The notes under the pieces: model-generated
Database searches by the model: none
Seen by the model: only the letters and a program-made list of their open reading frames with translations
Told to the model about the DNA's origin: nothing
Translations under genes and position numbers: made by a program
Assembly: GCA_025766275.1 (NCBI GenBank)
Contig: JAFKAC010000067.1
Span: forward strand, 124,001 to 188,000
DNA length: 64,000 nt
Direction of reading: 5' to 3'
Origin: Lactarius indigo
Taxonomy: Eukaryota; Basidiomycota; Agaricomycetes; Russulales; Russulaceae
Shown: positions 23,507 to 34,286 of the stretch, piece after piece
Layout of the letters: each line of letters begins with the position of its first letter
Position numbering within the stretch: the stretch's first letter is position 1

Positions 23507-23762
23507 TGTTAGAATGCGACCTATAGAGGGCCCTTGAGTCACAGAGGACACAAGGGGACTGCAGAGGAGGATATAAGACTATATTGATTAAGGTAAAACT
23601 AGTTACTCACCTGCAGAGGAGGATATAAGACTAAAGCCATATTTTCCGTCCTCTGCAGGATATATCAACCTGACTAAGCATATCTAAATAAGGTAACTCG
23701 ACTTAGGGCAATGTACAGTCACAGAATAGGTGAAAACAGCGATGCTATAGCCACAAATAACA
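23507..23762 (-). repeat. 3' LTR of copia element
   Basis: 256 bp, TGTTAGAATGCG to CACAAATAACA in plus orientation. A 23-bp block beginning CTGCAGAGGAGGATAT occurs at 23559-23581 and again at 23611-23633. It differs from the other LTR at roughly eight positions by eye. Confidence 0.92.
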
Positions 23763-23793
23763 CTCCCCCATGAATGTGCAGGGCTCTAAGTTC

Positions 23794-26577
23794 CTAACTG
23801 AATAATCCAAGCATCTTAGCACACTTCTCAACCTTGAATCGGTCAAGAGCCTTTGTGAAGATGTCAGCAGCCATCTCCTGTGTTGTAACAAAGCTGGGAC
23901 TGATTACACCATCTTGAACAGCATCCCTCAGCCAAAATAGGCGAAGAGAGAGGTGCTTCATCTTGCTATGATGCTCTGGATTCTTGCTCACTGCAATGGC
24001 CGATTGATTGTCCATCTTCAGCAGTGAGGGGCCAGAGATCTTGTAGCCAAGCTCCCCCATGAACTGACGCATCCAGAGGATCTCCTTGCCCGCCTCAACA
24101 GCAGAGATGTGCTCTGCTTCAGTTGTGGACAAGGCAACCAGGGGCTGCAACTTGGAGCTCCAAGACACCGCTCCAGAGCCAATCTTGACCACATATCCAC
24201 CAGTTGACTTGCCATTGTCCGGGTTTCCACCATGATCAGCATCTGAGTAAGTGATGAATGGCTCAGGCGAAGTGGAGGGCTTGTAGACAAGCTTGTGGTT
24301 GATTGTACCCTTCAAATAGCGAAGCACATGCTTGGCTGCTTGCCAATGAGCTGGGCCAGGGTTGGAATTGAATCTGGCAAGCACTCCGGCAGCATAGGCG
24401 ATGTCTGGCCTTGTGGTGACTGCCAGATACATCAGGCAGCCTACAACAGAGATGTAGGGGTATTGACGCATTTCTGAGGCTCCTGCATCGTTCTGAGGGC
24501 ACATGGAGGTGGAAAGACGTGTCCCAGGGTTGAGAGGAGTGGAGACAGCCTTGGAATCGCTCAGGCCATGCTCCTGAAGCAGATTGGAGATGTACTGGCT
24601 CTGGGAGATGGAAAGGCAACGATTAGGACGATCTCTGTGGATTTCTAGGCCAAGTAACTGGGTGGTAGGGCCAAGATCTCGAAGTTTGAAGTGAGTAGAG
24701 AGCTCTTGGACAATTGAATCAATCTTGGCTCCATCCTTGCAGGCAAGCGTGATATCATCCACAAACACAGGCATTAGGATCCTGACATCATCCCTGAGGT
24801 AGATGTACAGCCCATGGTCAGATTGGACACGATTGAAGCCCATAGAAGTGAGCACAGAGTGAAGGGTCTTGTTCCACACCCTGCCTGCTTGCTTCAAGCC
24901 ATATAGCGACTTCCTCAGCTTGCAGACATGATCTGGACCGCCCACTTCAAATCCCTCAGGCTGCAGCATGTAGATCTCTTCCTCCAGAGTGCCATTGAGA
25001 TAAGCATGAGAGATGTCAATGGAGCGAAGTTCAAGGTCTTCAATGGCTGATAAAGCAAGGACAATGCGAATGGTGGAATAGCGAACTGTGGGAGCAAATG
25101 TCTCCTTGAAATCAAAGCCAGGACGCTGAGAATAGCCCTTGGCCACCAATCTGGCCTTGTACCGGTCCAGGGAGCCATCAGCATTGTGCTTCACCTTCAT
25201 GAACCATCTAGAGCCAATTGCACGCTTCCCAGGTGGCAATTTGACAATCTCCCAAGTGCCATTGAGTCTGTGAGCCTCCATCTCTTCCTCACAAGCCTTA
25301 TGCCACAGATCTGCATCAGAGCGATGCTGGGACTGACTGTAGGATGTGGGCTCAGCTGTGGAGGCTGCACCAGCCTGGATGATGTCAAGGGGATCATCAG
25401 AGTCATCATCCTCGTCTGAGGAGACTATTGCTGGTGTGGGCTCCCTTGGTTGCTTGTAGCGATCTGGAACAGCCCATTGCTCTGGCAGCCACTGATCTCT
25501 AGGACGTCTGGAGCGCTGGGGACGAGAGGGAGGAGGAGGAGGATGAGGGAGACGAGCTGGAGGTGTTGAAGGTGATGGAGATGAAGGAGGAAGTGAATGA
25601 TAAATGGACTGAGGTGTCTGTGAGTGAAGTGGGGCTGGAGCGACGCTTGGAGGCGAAATGGGGGGAACAGAGGGCAGATCAGAGTCAGTAGACGCATCTC
25701 CCCCATGAACTGGCATCTGTGACTCAAATGGAGCATCCAGGACATCATCTGAGAAGTCTGGGAGTGAAATGGAAGCAGGAGGTGTGTCAAGAAGGGAATC
25801 AGGACGAGGGGGAGGCAGGTGGGGTACAGAGTGAGTCTGGAGCATGAAAAAGTGTTCATCAAAGTCAGCCCTCTCTGAGATGACCACCTTCTTGGTCAAG
25901 GGATTGTAGAACTTCCATCCCTTGTATCCCTGAGGATATCCAATGAATACACACTTCTCCATGTGCGATCCAAGGCTCCCAAGTGGTCGCTTATCTCTCT
26001 GGATCAGCACATAAGCAGTACAGCCCCAGACACGAAGCCTAGACAGATCTGGCTTGCTCCCAATGAATGCCTCATGAGGTGTGCTGCCTGGGACCGCTGA
26101 AGTGACCAGTTTATTGCTAGTGTGAATGAAAGCGGCCAGAGCTTCGCCCCAGAAGGCTGTAGGCATCCCAGACTCATGCAGCATCGAAATGACACCTTCC
26201 TCTATCATCCTGTTGGCCCTCTCAGCCACTCCATTCTGCTGAGGCCGATTCCTGGCAGTGTGCTGCCTCTGGATGCCATGCTCAATGCAGAACGCTTCAA
26301 ACTCCCCAGACATGTACTCCCCACCTTTATCGTCCCTCAGAGTGACCAGTTTCGCTCCAATGACATTCTCAGCCCAAGACTTGAACTGCTTGAAGGCAGA
26401 AAATGTCTCAGACTTTCGCTTCAAGAGGTAAACAGCTTTGAAGCGAGAGTAGTCGTCGATGAATGTGACCCAATAGCGGTACCCTTGGTGTGTAGACACC
26501 TTGACAGGGCCATGGACATCGCTATGGACCAATTGAAGTGGTTTTGAGGCTCTAGAGGTCGAATTTGGAAAGGGATC
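23794..26577 (-). CDS. copia pol: integrase core, RT, RNase H (5' truncated, frame intact)
   Basis: A 928-codon uninterrupted frame. It begins inside the integrase (PLQLVHSDVHGPV), whose D,D,E triad is visible as HSDVHGP, DDKGGEY and QQNGVAERANR. After a long Pro/Ser linker the RT starts at WHKACEEEMEAH and carries KARLVAKGYSQ, KSLYGLKQAGRVW and the catalytic FVDDITLA (commonly YVDD). RNase H follows with YSDADHGG, LSTTEAEHIS and MDNQSAIAVSKNPEHHSKM, then DIFTKALDRFKVEKC before the stop. The frame continues upstream into the 5' LTR (to 26622), so a start codon there could allow an LTR-pol fusion. Without gag, protease and primer site the element cannot transpose alone, but the intact frame suggests recent origin or selection for supply in trans. 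Confidence 0.9.
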   Translation of the reverse strand, partial: DPFPNSTSRASKPLQLVHSDVHGPVKVSTHQGYRYWVTFIDDYSRFKAVYLLKRKSETFSAFKQFKSWAENVIGAKLVTLRDDKGGEYMSGEFEAFCIEHGIQRQHTARNRPQQNGVAERANRMIEEGVISMLHESGMPTAFWGEALAAFIHTSNKLVTSAVPGSTPHEAFIGSKPDLSRLRVWGCTAYVLIQRDKRPLGSLGSHMEKCVFIGYPQGYKGWKFYNPLTKKVVISERADFDEHFFMLQTHSVPHLPPPRPDSLLDTPPASISLPDFSDDVLDAPFESQMPVHGGDASTDSDLPSVPPISPPSVAPAPLHSQTPQSIYHSLPPSSPSPSTPPARLPHPPPPPSRPQRSRRPRDQWLPEQWAVPDRYKQPREPTPAIVSSDEDDDSDDPLDIIQAGAASTAEPTSYSQSQHRSDADLWHKACEEEMEAHRLNGTWEIVKLPPGKRAIGSRWFMKVKHNADGSLDRYKARLVAKGYSQRPGFDFKETFAPTVRYSTIRIVLALSAIEDLELRSIDISHAYLNGTLEEEIYMLQPEGFEVGGPDHVCKLRKSLYGLKQAGRVWNKTLHSVLTSMGFNRVQSDHGLYIYLRDDVRILMPVFVDDITLACKDGAKIDSIVQELSTHFKLRDLGPTTQLLGLEIHRDRPNRCLSISQSQYISNLLQEHGLSDSKAVSTPLNPGTRLSTSMCPQNDAGASEMRQYPYISVVGCLMYLAVTTRPDIAYAAGVLARFNSNPGPAHWQAAKHVLRYLKGTINHKLVYKPSTSPEPFITYSDADHGGNPDNGKSTGGYVVKIGSGAVSWSSKLQPLVALSTTEAEHISAVEAGKEILWMRQFMGELGYKISGPSLLKMDNQSAIAVSKNPEHHSKMKHLSLRLFWLRDAVQDGVISPSFVTTQEMAADIFTKALDRFKVEKCAKMLGLFS

Positions 26578-26833
26578 TGTTAGAATGCGACCTATAGAGG
26601 GCCCTTGAGTCACAGAGGACACAAGGGGACTGCAGAGGAGGATATAAGACTATATTGATCAAAGTAAAGATAGTTACTCACCTGCAGAGGAGGATATAAG
26701 ACTAAAGGGATATTTTCCGTCCTCTGCAGGATATATCAACCTGACTAAGTATATCTAAATAAGGTAACTCGACTTAGGGCAATGTACAGTCACAGAATAG
26801 GTGAAAACAGCGATGCTATAGCCACAAATAACA
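26578..26833 (-). repeat. 5' LTR of copia element
   Basis: 256 bp, same ends as the 3' copy, with the same two 23-bp direct repeats. On its inner side it abuts integrase coding sequence directly instead of a primer binding site. Confidence 0.9.
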
Positions 26834-26837
26834 CTTA

Positions 26838-28605
26838 ATGCAAAGCTGTCCTGGGGTGAAGCCATTTTCCCATCTGATGAGCAGTGGCTGGACAACGAAG
26901 GAAACACTGTTGATGAGCATCACATTCTGGAGGTACTGGAGTCAGCCCCAGACTATGAGAGGGCAGTTGCTGAGTTGGACAACAATGGAAAGGCAATTGT
27001 GAACAAGCTAAGGGAATGGGCAGGTACATCAACTAAGGTGGCTGGAAACAAACAGAAACATATGCACCCTTTGCATGCCACAGGATAATCAGTCACTTAT
27101 AATTTCTATCTAAGGCCCAGATCCTGAGAAGGAGAAGGACCTGGAGAACAGAAACCAACAAAAAGACACCATCAGCCCCTGTTTTCACAAAGAAAGAGAG
27201 TGCAACTCTTGCTCAACAGATAGAAATCCTTGACTGGCACCATAAGAATGGCAGAAACCAATCTGTGACTGCTTGGAACTTTGGACCCCTCTTTTCAAAC
27301 CTTCAAATAAAGCAGCCACTGATATCTTCTTGGCTTAAAGATGAGGCAAAGTGGTGTGAGCAATGGCAAGAGAGCAACCACCAAAGTGACCAGGTGGCCA
27401 AGTGAACTTGGCAAACTGAACACCCTGAGGCTTCAGAAATGATGGGCCTCTGGGTTTCCAAAGCAATGGCGGATGGGATCCTGTTAACAGGGGAGGTTCT
27501 TCACCAAAAATGGATCACTTTTGCCAATCTAGCTGGAGTCCTGGAAGATGAGAGAATCAAATTGAGCAATGGCTGGTTGGCACACTTCAAGGAAAGAAAT
27601 GGCCTACAGGAAATCAAGAGACATAGGGAAGCAGCCTCAGCAAAGCCAGAAACAGTGGAGCATGAGAGGAGCTGGATTCAAGACTTAATTCAAGAGGCTG
27701 GATACAAGCCACACAACATCTACAACATGGATGAAACTGGGCTTTTCTATGTGGTATGTGTCAATCCGAATACTCCCTTGTCTCAGCTGATTTTGGCCTA
27801 TAGAATGGCACCAGAAAAGGGCCTCTCTGATTGTCGACAGGCAGGAGTTAAAAAAAAGAAGAACAGATTAATATATGTCTTTACAGTAAATGCCAATGGG
27901 TCTGAGAAACTTCCAGCTTTGATCATTGGAAAAGCAGCATGCCCAAGAGCATTTCAAAAAAAGTCAGGCACACAATTGTGCTTTTATTACCAGAGCAATG
28001 CAACAGCCTGGATGACTGCTCAGCTGTATCAAGACTGGATTTAACAATGGGATTGGGAACTCCAAGTAAAGAATTGAAAAGTTCTGCTTCTCTAAGACAA
28101 TTTCTCTGGTCATATTGTTCCCCCCAATCTCCAGAACATCCAAGTTGAAAACTTTGTGGCAAATCTTACATCATACATTCAACCTCTTGACCAAGGCATA
28201 ATTCAATGCTTCAAAGCTCATTACTGGGCTCAGTTCTTCCAACAGGCTGTCCATCAATATGACGATGGCATAACTCCTGCTAATATCTATGACATTAATC
28301 AGCTTGAAGCAATGAGGATGGCCGAATCTGCATGGCACAGCATTGACACAACAACCATCTGAAATTTCTGGGAGAAAGCAGGGATTTTGCCCAAAACTGA
28401 AGCCTTTTCAGCTCACATAGCCAAGCTGTCAATCCCCATCTCTACCCTCTTACATGGTTCAATCACCCAAACAGATCCTATTTCTCATGTGGTGAAGCAA
28501 ATTGAGTCAGCCCTTAATGATTTGGTTTCAAGAGGGGCACTTCAAGAAGTGAACAGAATGGATATTGACTCCTTGCTCAATCCAGCTGGCGATCTCATGT
28601 CTTGA
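26838..28605 (+). pseudogene. Tigger/pogo-like (CENP-B type) transposase
   Basis: A DDE_1 transposase relic. The Psq-type helix-turn-helix lies near 27200 (ATLAQQIEILDWHH, then SWLKDEAKW). The CENP-B/Tc5 DNA-binding domain is at 27480-27640 (LSNGWLAHFKERNGL), and the catalytic core starts with NMDETGLFY (near 27727), followed by KKKKNRLIYVFTVNANGS and IGKA. The third region is DNFSGHIV, then IQPLDQGIIQCFK (near 28180). In-frame stops lie near 27403 (TGA where Arg is usual), 28041, 28073 and 28360. An upstream open segment (26840-27023) ends at a GT donor with an AG at 27114; it encodes LSWGEAIFPSDEQWLDNEG, which I do not recognise. Terminal repeats were not found. Confidence 0.8.
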
Positions 28606-28966
28606 CAGAGGCAACTGATGTAGACATTTATCAGGCAGTACTGGATGCATGAAAACATCAAGAAGAATGGAGGAGATGATGTGGATGAAGATGGCCCCAT
28701 TAAACCTTGTCCGGCCCAGGGCAATATTCTCTAGGCCACATTGACCATCAGCGAATGCCTACCCTATCAGAATGACCCCCTTGCACACCAACTTGAGACA
28801 CTCTTGGCCGCATTTTCCAGAAAGCTCCACATAGATGAAACCAACAACATGAAGAACACAGTGCTGACTGACTTTTATAGAATTCGTAGTACAGACTTGG
28901 ACTAGTTACTTGATCACAAAAATATTTCATTCCCAACCCTAATTTACATCATTTCTCATAACCCAT
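28606..28966. other. Interval after pogo relic
   Basis: Short coding-like sequence continues to about 28900 without a recognisable domain and may be the decayed downstream part of the transposon. No element ends are visible other than the hairpin that follows. Confidence 0.4.
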
Positions 28967-29025
28967 GACCCCTCATAACCCATAGCATGGACCATCCACA
29001 GAGGGGGTATGGGTTATGAGGGGTC
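28967..29025. repeat. Perfect 18-bp inverted repeat
   Basis: GACCCCTCATAACCCATA at 28967-28984 is matched exactly by its reverse complement at 29008-29025, with 23 bases between. It sits between the pogo relic and a truncated LTR2 copy. It could be a transposon end folded back on itself or a small MITE. Confidence 0.8.
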
Positions 29026-29032
29026 CAACTAT

Positions 29033-29903
29033 ATAGGACAAAGGAGTGTGCTAATGGAGAACAAGGCACAGAGAACAAAGAAAGTCCAGACTGTGATGAT
29101 ATCATAGTGACACCAAAATAATAAAGATAAGAAAAAAGAGAACAAGGAAACATAGTACAATAAAGAGTCTGGAGTAGTCCTGTTGATAAGTGACCCTTGC
29201 ACACTTAGCGGCTCATACAGGCTGGACTTGCAGCATGGACTGCTTTAGATTAGATATACAGGACATGTAGATTAGATATTGATCTGTACAATCTTGAATG
29301 CCTTGTATTTACTTATCTATGACATCACTGTACTATGACATTATGCAGAGTCCTCTGGACCTGTCATTGTACTACACCTTTGTTCTCTGTTTAGTTCTAT
29401 CTTTATTGTGATATCATTATGATATCATCTTAGTCTGGACGTTCTTTGTTTTCATGCTCCTTGTTCTCCATCTGTACATCCCTTTTGTCCACATGTAGAA
29501 CAACATCTCTTGTACTGTGTGACTTTATGTTGCATCCCCTGTAGTAATGTCACTCCTGTAAACAGTATAAGTAGTGTACCATGTACACTCCTGGTCCACA
29601 TCAGTTCTCACTGCTTGTGTGCAAGACTCCCTGCTTTACTTGCAAGATCCCCTGTTACACCTCTGCTTCCAGCCACCTTCCATATCTCACCACAGTCTAC
29701 TTGTTCACTGTAAGTATGGCCTTTTTGTGTCCTGTTCATCAAGTCCATGTGATGTCATTGTACATGATGTCATAGATAAGTAAGAAGTTCAAGATTGTAC
29801 CAGATCAAATCTTAATCTACAGAAATCCAATATATCTAATCTAAAGCAGTCCTTATCTGCAAGTTTTTTGAGCTGCTAAGTGTGCAATGGTCACTTATCA
29901 ACA
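29033..29903 (-). repeat. Truncated LTR2 (copy d'), holding another LTR2
   Basis: Reverse-oriented LTR2 in two halves, 29033-29180 and 29742-29903, the latter ending CACTTATCAACA. The 3' portion is missing beyond GGACAAAGGAG. LTR2d (29181-29741) of the same family lies inside it with an AGTCC duplication. Confidence 0.85.
29181..29741 (+). repeat. Solo LTR, family LTR2 (copy d)
   Basis: 561 bp with TGTTGATAAGTG and CTGTTCATCA ends and a perfect AGTCC duplication. Unlike copies a, b, c and e it has only one copy of the 26-bp block, so it represents the unduplicated LTR form. Confidence 0.93.
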
Positions 29904-30052
29904 ATGAAGTGGATGGAGAATTAGCAGAGTGGATGGTGGTGCTTATATGCACATCACAAGTGGAGTTTGATTTCTTGAACTCCACTATTGATTCATTAGT
30001 GAAGATGTCATCCTTGTCAACCCACTGATTGTTTAAGTCTGGGTAGCCCTTT

Positions 30053-31795
30053 TTTTTTTTTTGAATTGATTTATATTCTGGGGCAGTAGTGATGAACAGC
30101 AGACATAGACAGTATACTCACAGTGGCAAGAGGACTGTGGTGAGATACGCTTGAGTGCTGGAAGCAGAGGTGTAACAGGGAGGTTGCAGGTGAAGCAAGA
30201 GAGTCTGGCACACAAGCAGTGAGAACTGATATTATACATTGAGTGACAAGAGGCTTACCTGGCACACAAGCAGTGAGAACTGATGTGGACCAGGAGTGTA
30301 CATGGTACTCTACTTATACTCCTACAGGTAGTGACAATAGTACAACGCTAGTAACACTAGTCACAGAATACAAGAAAGTATTGTTCTGCAAACGGACAAA
30401 AGAGTGGACGCTTTGAGAACAAGGGTATGGAGAACAAGAAAAATCCAGAGCTAGATGGTATCATAGTGACATCATAATAAAGATAAAGCTAAGTACGGAA
30501 CAAAGGAAAGTACAAAGGCATTATACAACGCAGAGTCCGGATGTATGATGTCATAGAAGTACAGTGATGTCATATGTGATGCAATGATAAGTCCAGATTG
30601 TACAGATCAAACAGTATCTAATCTACAAGTCCTGTATATCTAATCTAAAGCAGTCCATGCTGCAAGTCCGGTCCATATGAGCCGCTAAGTGCGCAAGGGT
30701 CACTTATCAACAAGTAGGTAATACAAGGCCAGTCCTACTGTATGTGACAGCTACTACTCCATATGGAAACTCAGTTTATTACCAATTCCCTCACCTCTTA
30801 ATCAGATATTCCCAGGCTTGCTTATCTGCCCCTCCAAAGGCTGCTATCTATAATGGTATTGACAGTGAAGGGCAAAACCATTCCAAACTCTGTATACCTG
30901 ACTGTAAGTATTATTGGGATGTAAAGGGACTGAGACAAGGGTAAGCAGGCAGCATGTACAAGTAGATTAGGAGAGAATGTTCAGGGTCCAAGGACCTTGG
31001 TGGTGTAGGGTTGTAGGAGCAAGGGATTTAAACCCCGCCCACTAGGGGCACCTCCCAGAGGAACCTGGTCAGAGTCAGTGTATTAGGTAAGGTAGAGGAT
31101 GTGTGAGGTCCCCAGAGTGTGGTCTCCCAGTCTATCTGTATGTTGTGTCATCCAAGCCCTGATCCCTACCTCCCACACCATCATTGCCTTCCAACTCCTT
31201 GGCACCTTCTCAGGCACACTGACTGAGGACCTTCCTTTCCTTGCCTCAGCATGTGGGTTTGCAACCATGGTCACCTGCCTTATTTGTCAGGACTGCCTGG
31301 GGGCCTAACCCCAGCATCACAGGTTGGTGTTGCAACCATCTACAGGGACCTGGCCTTTTTATGCCAATTTGAGTGGACTTGCAACCTAAGGGTACCACAG
31401 CAAGTTAGAGAGAGACTGTGAGTGGCAGAGATTGAATCAGGGGCAGTGTGGGATTGTTAGAAATGGAATCGGAAATGGAACAGGGTTGTTGGTAAGGAAA
31501 TGGTGTCAGGGGATGCCAATGGCTAACCAGCAGAGCCCAGAAGTGGTAAGTGAGTGTGGTGATAGTTGGTGTTGTGGAATATCAGTGGTGCAGCATGACA
31601 GAGCCCAGATAGGAAATGAGTGCATGGCTGAGCAGGCCAGTTGTTGGTTGGTGTTGGGGTTCAGGATGGTTAAGGAAGGTGGGAAATGAGTGCCCTCATC
31701 TGTTTCCTGCCAGGATTGAACCCAGGGCTTGACACACATGACATTCCACAGAATGAGGTGGGGGTGGCAAAAGCCTAGTGCACCATCCACCCCCT
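30053..31795 (-). mobile_element. Retroposon with poly(A) tail, tRNA-like head and 15-bp target duplication
   Basis: TCTGGGTAGCCCTTT occurs at 30038-30052 and again at 31796-31810, splitting one chromodomain codon run, so the segment between is an insertion. Next to the left copy is a run of T, i.e. a poly(A) tail on the minus strand. Next to the right copy the minus strand starts with GGTGGATGGTGCACTAGGC and then GGGTTCAATCC, resembling pol III A and B boxes. Without LTR2e (30090-30712) the insert is about 1.1 kb, long for a SINE. A small ORF (30744-30944) and tRNA-like fragments are the only internal marks. A processed retrocopy fused to a SINE head is an alternative. Confidence 0.75.
30090..30712 (-). 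repeat. Solo LTR, family LTR2 (copy e)
   Basis: 623 bp, reverse orientation, ends TGATGAACAGC and CACTTATCAACA, perfect AGTAG duplication. It inserted near the tail of the retroposon and carries the duplicated 26-bp block. Confidence 0.95.
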
Positions 31796-31954
31796 TCTGG
31801 GTAGCCCTTTCATTTGACTAGATATTGAAGACATTGTCTTCTGCCAAACTGCTGAGAATCTAGAATTACCCTGACTTTATACTCTTCTTTGTTATTTATC
31901 AGATCTGGAGGTGGGCACTGATGGTTTGATCTGTGTGTGGGCATTTCATGATAG

Positions 31955-32460
31955 TGTTATGAAATGGACTCATTACATGTTATGGATGACTCATGGCTGG
32001 TTATGACTATGGCCCAATACTGGTATTAGTCATGGACTTTTACTTCACATCAGTCAGCATAGTAGGTTGCATGTGATTGTGACTCATGTATGACTTATTC
32101 CTAGGATAGCTGTACTAGGGTTTGAGCTAGTTACACTATTGGTTCTTTATTGTTCTAGTGGTGCTTTAAAACCTGCATGTAACTGTATAAGTAGTAGTCG
32201 TAGAAGACCAAGACTCCCCATCTTGGTCTTCTTCAATCCACTATCCTGACTTGTCTCTCATCTGCCTTAGTCTTTGACTAAGTGTGTTTCCACTTCTATC
32301 CACCAAGGGATAGTACTCTTTACCTTTGCTGCAGCATGTGCCAAGAGTGCCCCTGTTCAGCTTATGTTGGGTTGACACATGGTCCCCATTTGTCTAGTAT
32401 TTGCTAAGTCATTTACGCCATCCTAAGTCCAAGCTAGACTAACACCTGCGGAGCATAACA
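31955..32460 (+). repeat. Solo LTR, family LTR4 (copy b)
   Basis: 506 bp, TGTTATGAAATGG to GGAGCATAACA with a 7-bp inverted end (TGTTATG/CATAACA). ATAG occurs on both sides, a 4-bp duplication. It is the intact reference for the interrupted copy at 21186-22457. Confidence 0.85.
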
Positions 32461-33357
32461 ATAGGGTGTGAGAAGATTTATATGAAACATAGGGTGGATG
32501 CTCCACTATGTGGGAAGTTCTAGGTGGTAGTTGACAGGAGACATCACCTGAGTGACTTTAAATGGTTCATGATACTTGGCAGTGAGCTTTGCTGTTGGTT
32601 GGTGTGTTCAGAGACGATGCCCTTCTAACTATACTAGGTCACCTTCCTTGAATTCAGGCATATCTTTGTTCTTGACCCATAACTTCTGCACTTGGGATAA
32701 GCAGGAGAAGGCATGTTGTCATGCCTGTTTAAACTGATTGAGGTATAATGCCATCCAAAGGATAGGGGATGGTCTATCAGTCTAATAAGTGCATTGAACC
32801 CTGATAGTCAGAAGAAGGGGGACTTCTGCATGGTTTTGTTTGGCCAATTGTTATGCATGAATTTCACCATTGACAGGCAGTGTACCCAGTTGTCTTGGTG
32901 TTCATTGACCCAGAACCTGAGATATTGTTCTAACCACTGATTGGTTCATTCTGATTGTCTATCTGTGTTGGGGTGATAGGCTGTGGAGATATTTTGACTG
33001 ATGCCTAGAATTTTACATATCTCCCACATGAACTTAGATGTGAAGTGGGGTCTTGGTCACTGAGGACACAGGATGGTAGTCCAAATCAGGGGAATACATG
33101 AGTGATATAGTACAACATGGCAGTTCCTTCAGTAGTTATTTCCTCATTAAAGGGGATGAATATAGCAGCTTTGGTGCTGGGACATCAGGAGTTTGGTGAT
33201 AAAATCAACTACTATGGTTTCAAACAGGAGTGCTTTGGATTTGGGATAAATGGGTTGTAACAGTATACATATCAGTAGTGCCTTTCAGTCAGTTTGTAGT
33301 GCATTTAATACCTGCATGTCCATATATAGGGTGGTTATGACGGTGTGAAGTCCACCC

Positions 33358-33820
33358 TGTTGATAAGTGACCCTAGTGCACTTAGCAGCTCTAAAGGACA
33401 TGCAGATATGGACTGCTTTAGATAAGATATATTGGACCTGTAGATTAGATTATATGATCTGTACAATCTCAGACTTCTTAGCTTATCTATGACATCATGT
33501 ACAATGACATCATGTAGAACACTCTGGATGCTTCATTGTGATCTGTCCTTTGTTCTCATTTAGTACTTATCTTTATGGTGATGTCACTATGATATCATTT
33601 AACTCTGGACTCTCCTTGTTCTCCCTTCCTTGTTCTCAAAGCATCCACTCCTTTGTCCATTTGTAGAACAATAACTTACCTTGTATTCTGTGAGTAGTGT
33701 TACTCGCATTGTACTATTGTCACCCTCTGTAGGAGTATAAGTAGAGTACCATGTATGCTCCTAGTCCACATCAGTTCTCACTGTTTGTGTACCAGGTATG
33801 TCTTATCCCCTCCAATGTAA
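33358..33820 (+). repeat. LTR2 (copy f), truncated by gypsy E
   Basis: Starts TGTTGATAAGTG and follows LTR2 until CTCCAATGTAA, where LTR3 of gypsy E begins. The missing 3' end suggests that gypsy E inserted here and that the remainder was displaced or lost. Confidence 0.85.
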
Positions 33821-34256
33821 TGTAATGCTGTCACAACATTAGCTCAACTTGAGCTCAGATAAACAGCAATCAACTTAGCAGAAAACAATCCTCAAAGGCA
33901 CATGACTTGGGTTCAAATAGTGTGAAGGCATTTGGTACAAAGAAGGCTTGAAGGCACTTGTTATGAGAGAAGAATGATGAACAGAAGACAAGTGACAATT
34001 GAAGAAGACCAAGATGGTATATCTTGGTCTCCCAGAATGATCTTAAATACAAGTAGAGATGGGCTTTAAAGTGCCACCTGTAAGTGTTCTATGAGTCACA
34101 TAAACAGAGCAAACCCTAGTACAACTACTACTAGGATTGAGTCATAACTGTCCTACACATGAGATATCCACTTGAAGTCCATGACGGATTATGCCCTACT
34201 ACTAGTGCCACACTTGTAAGTAGTAGGTGTCCACAACCAAATCTCAAAACATAACA
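33821..34256 (-). repeat. 3' LTR of gypsy E (family LTR3)
   Basis: 436 bp, TGTAATGCTGTC to ACATAACA in plus orientation. The adjacent purine tract on the minus strand (AAAAGGGGGTGA, 34257-34268) marks it as the 3' LTR. It is homologous to 20415-22759 and 58169-58251. Confidence 0.85.
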
Positions 34257-34270
34257 TCACCCCCTTTTCA
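34257..34270 (-). other. Polypurine tract of gypsy E
   Basis: Minus-strand AAAAGGGGGTGA immediately before the LTR terminus. This is the usual primer for plus-strand DNA synthesis in LTR elements. Confidence 0.75.
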
Positions 34271-34286
34271 GCACGAGACCTCAGAC

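Larger units (their letters stand above)
23507..26833 (-). mobile_element. Ty1/copia retrotransposon remnant with two LTRs
   Basis: Two 256-bp LTRs (23507-23762 and 26578-26833) enclose 2815 bp. The internal part begins abruptly in the integrase; primer site, gag and protease are absent. The outer flanks (AGATT and CTTAA) do not match, so the element arose by deletion or recombination between copies, not by one clean insertion. A purine-rich tract (CATGGGGGAG on the minus strand) precedes the 3' LTR at 23763-23772. Confidence 0.9.
29904..33357 (-). pseudogene. gypsy D integrase-chromodomain remnant in three pieces
   Basis: A heavily decayed gypsy pol end on the minus strand: 32461-33357 (integrase core; SDQDPTSHL-like region and the target-binding strand), 31796-31954 (PDLINNKEEYKV, then CLQYLVK) and 29904-30052 (YPDLNNQWVDKDDIF). 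The middle joint is interrupted by a retroposon with a 15-bp duplication (30053-31795) and the upper joint by LTR4b (31955-32460). Many stops are present. The rest of the element is not visible to the right because LTR2f and gypsy E begin at 33358. Confidence 0.8.
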
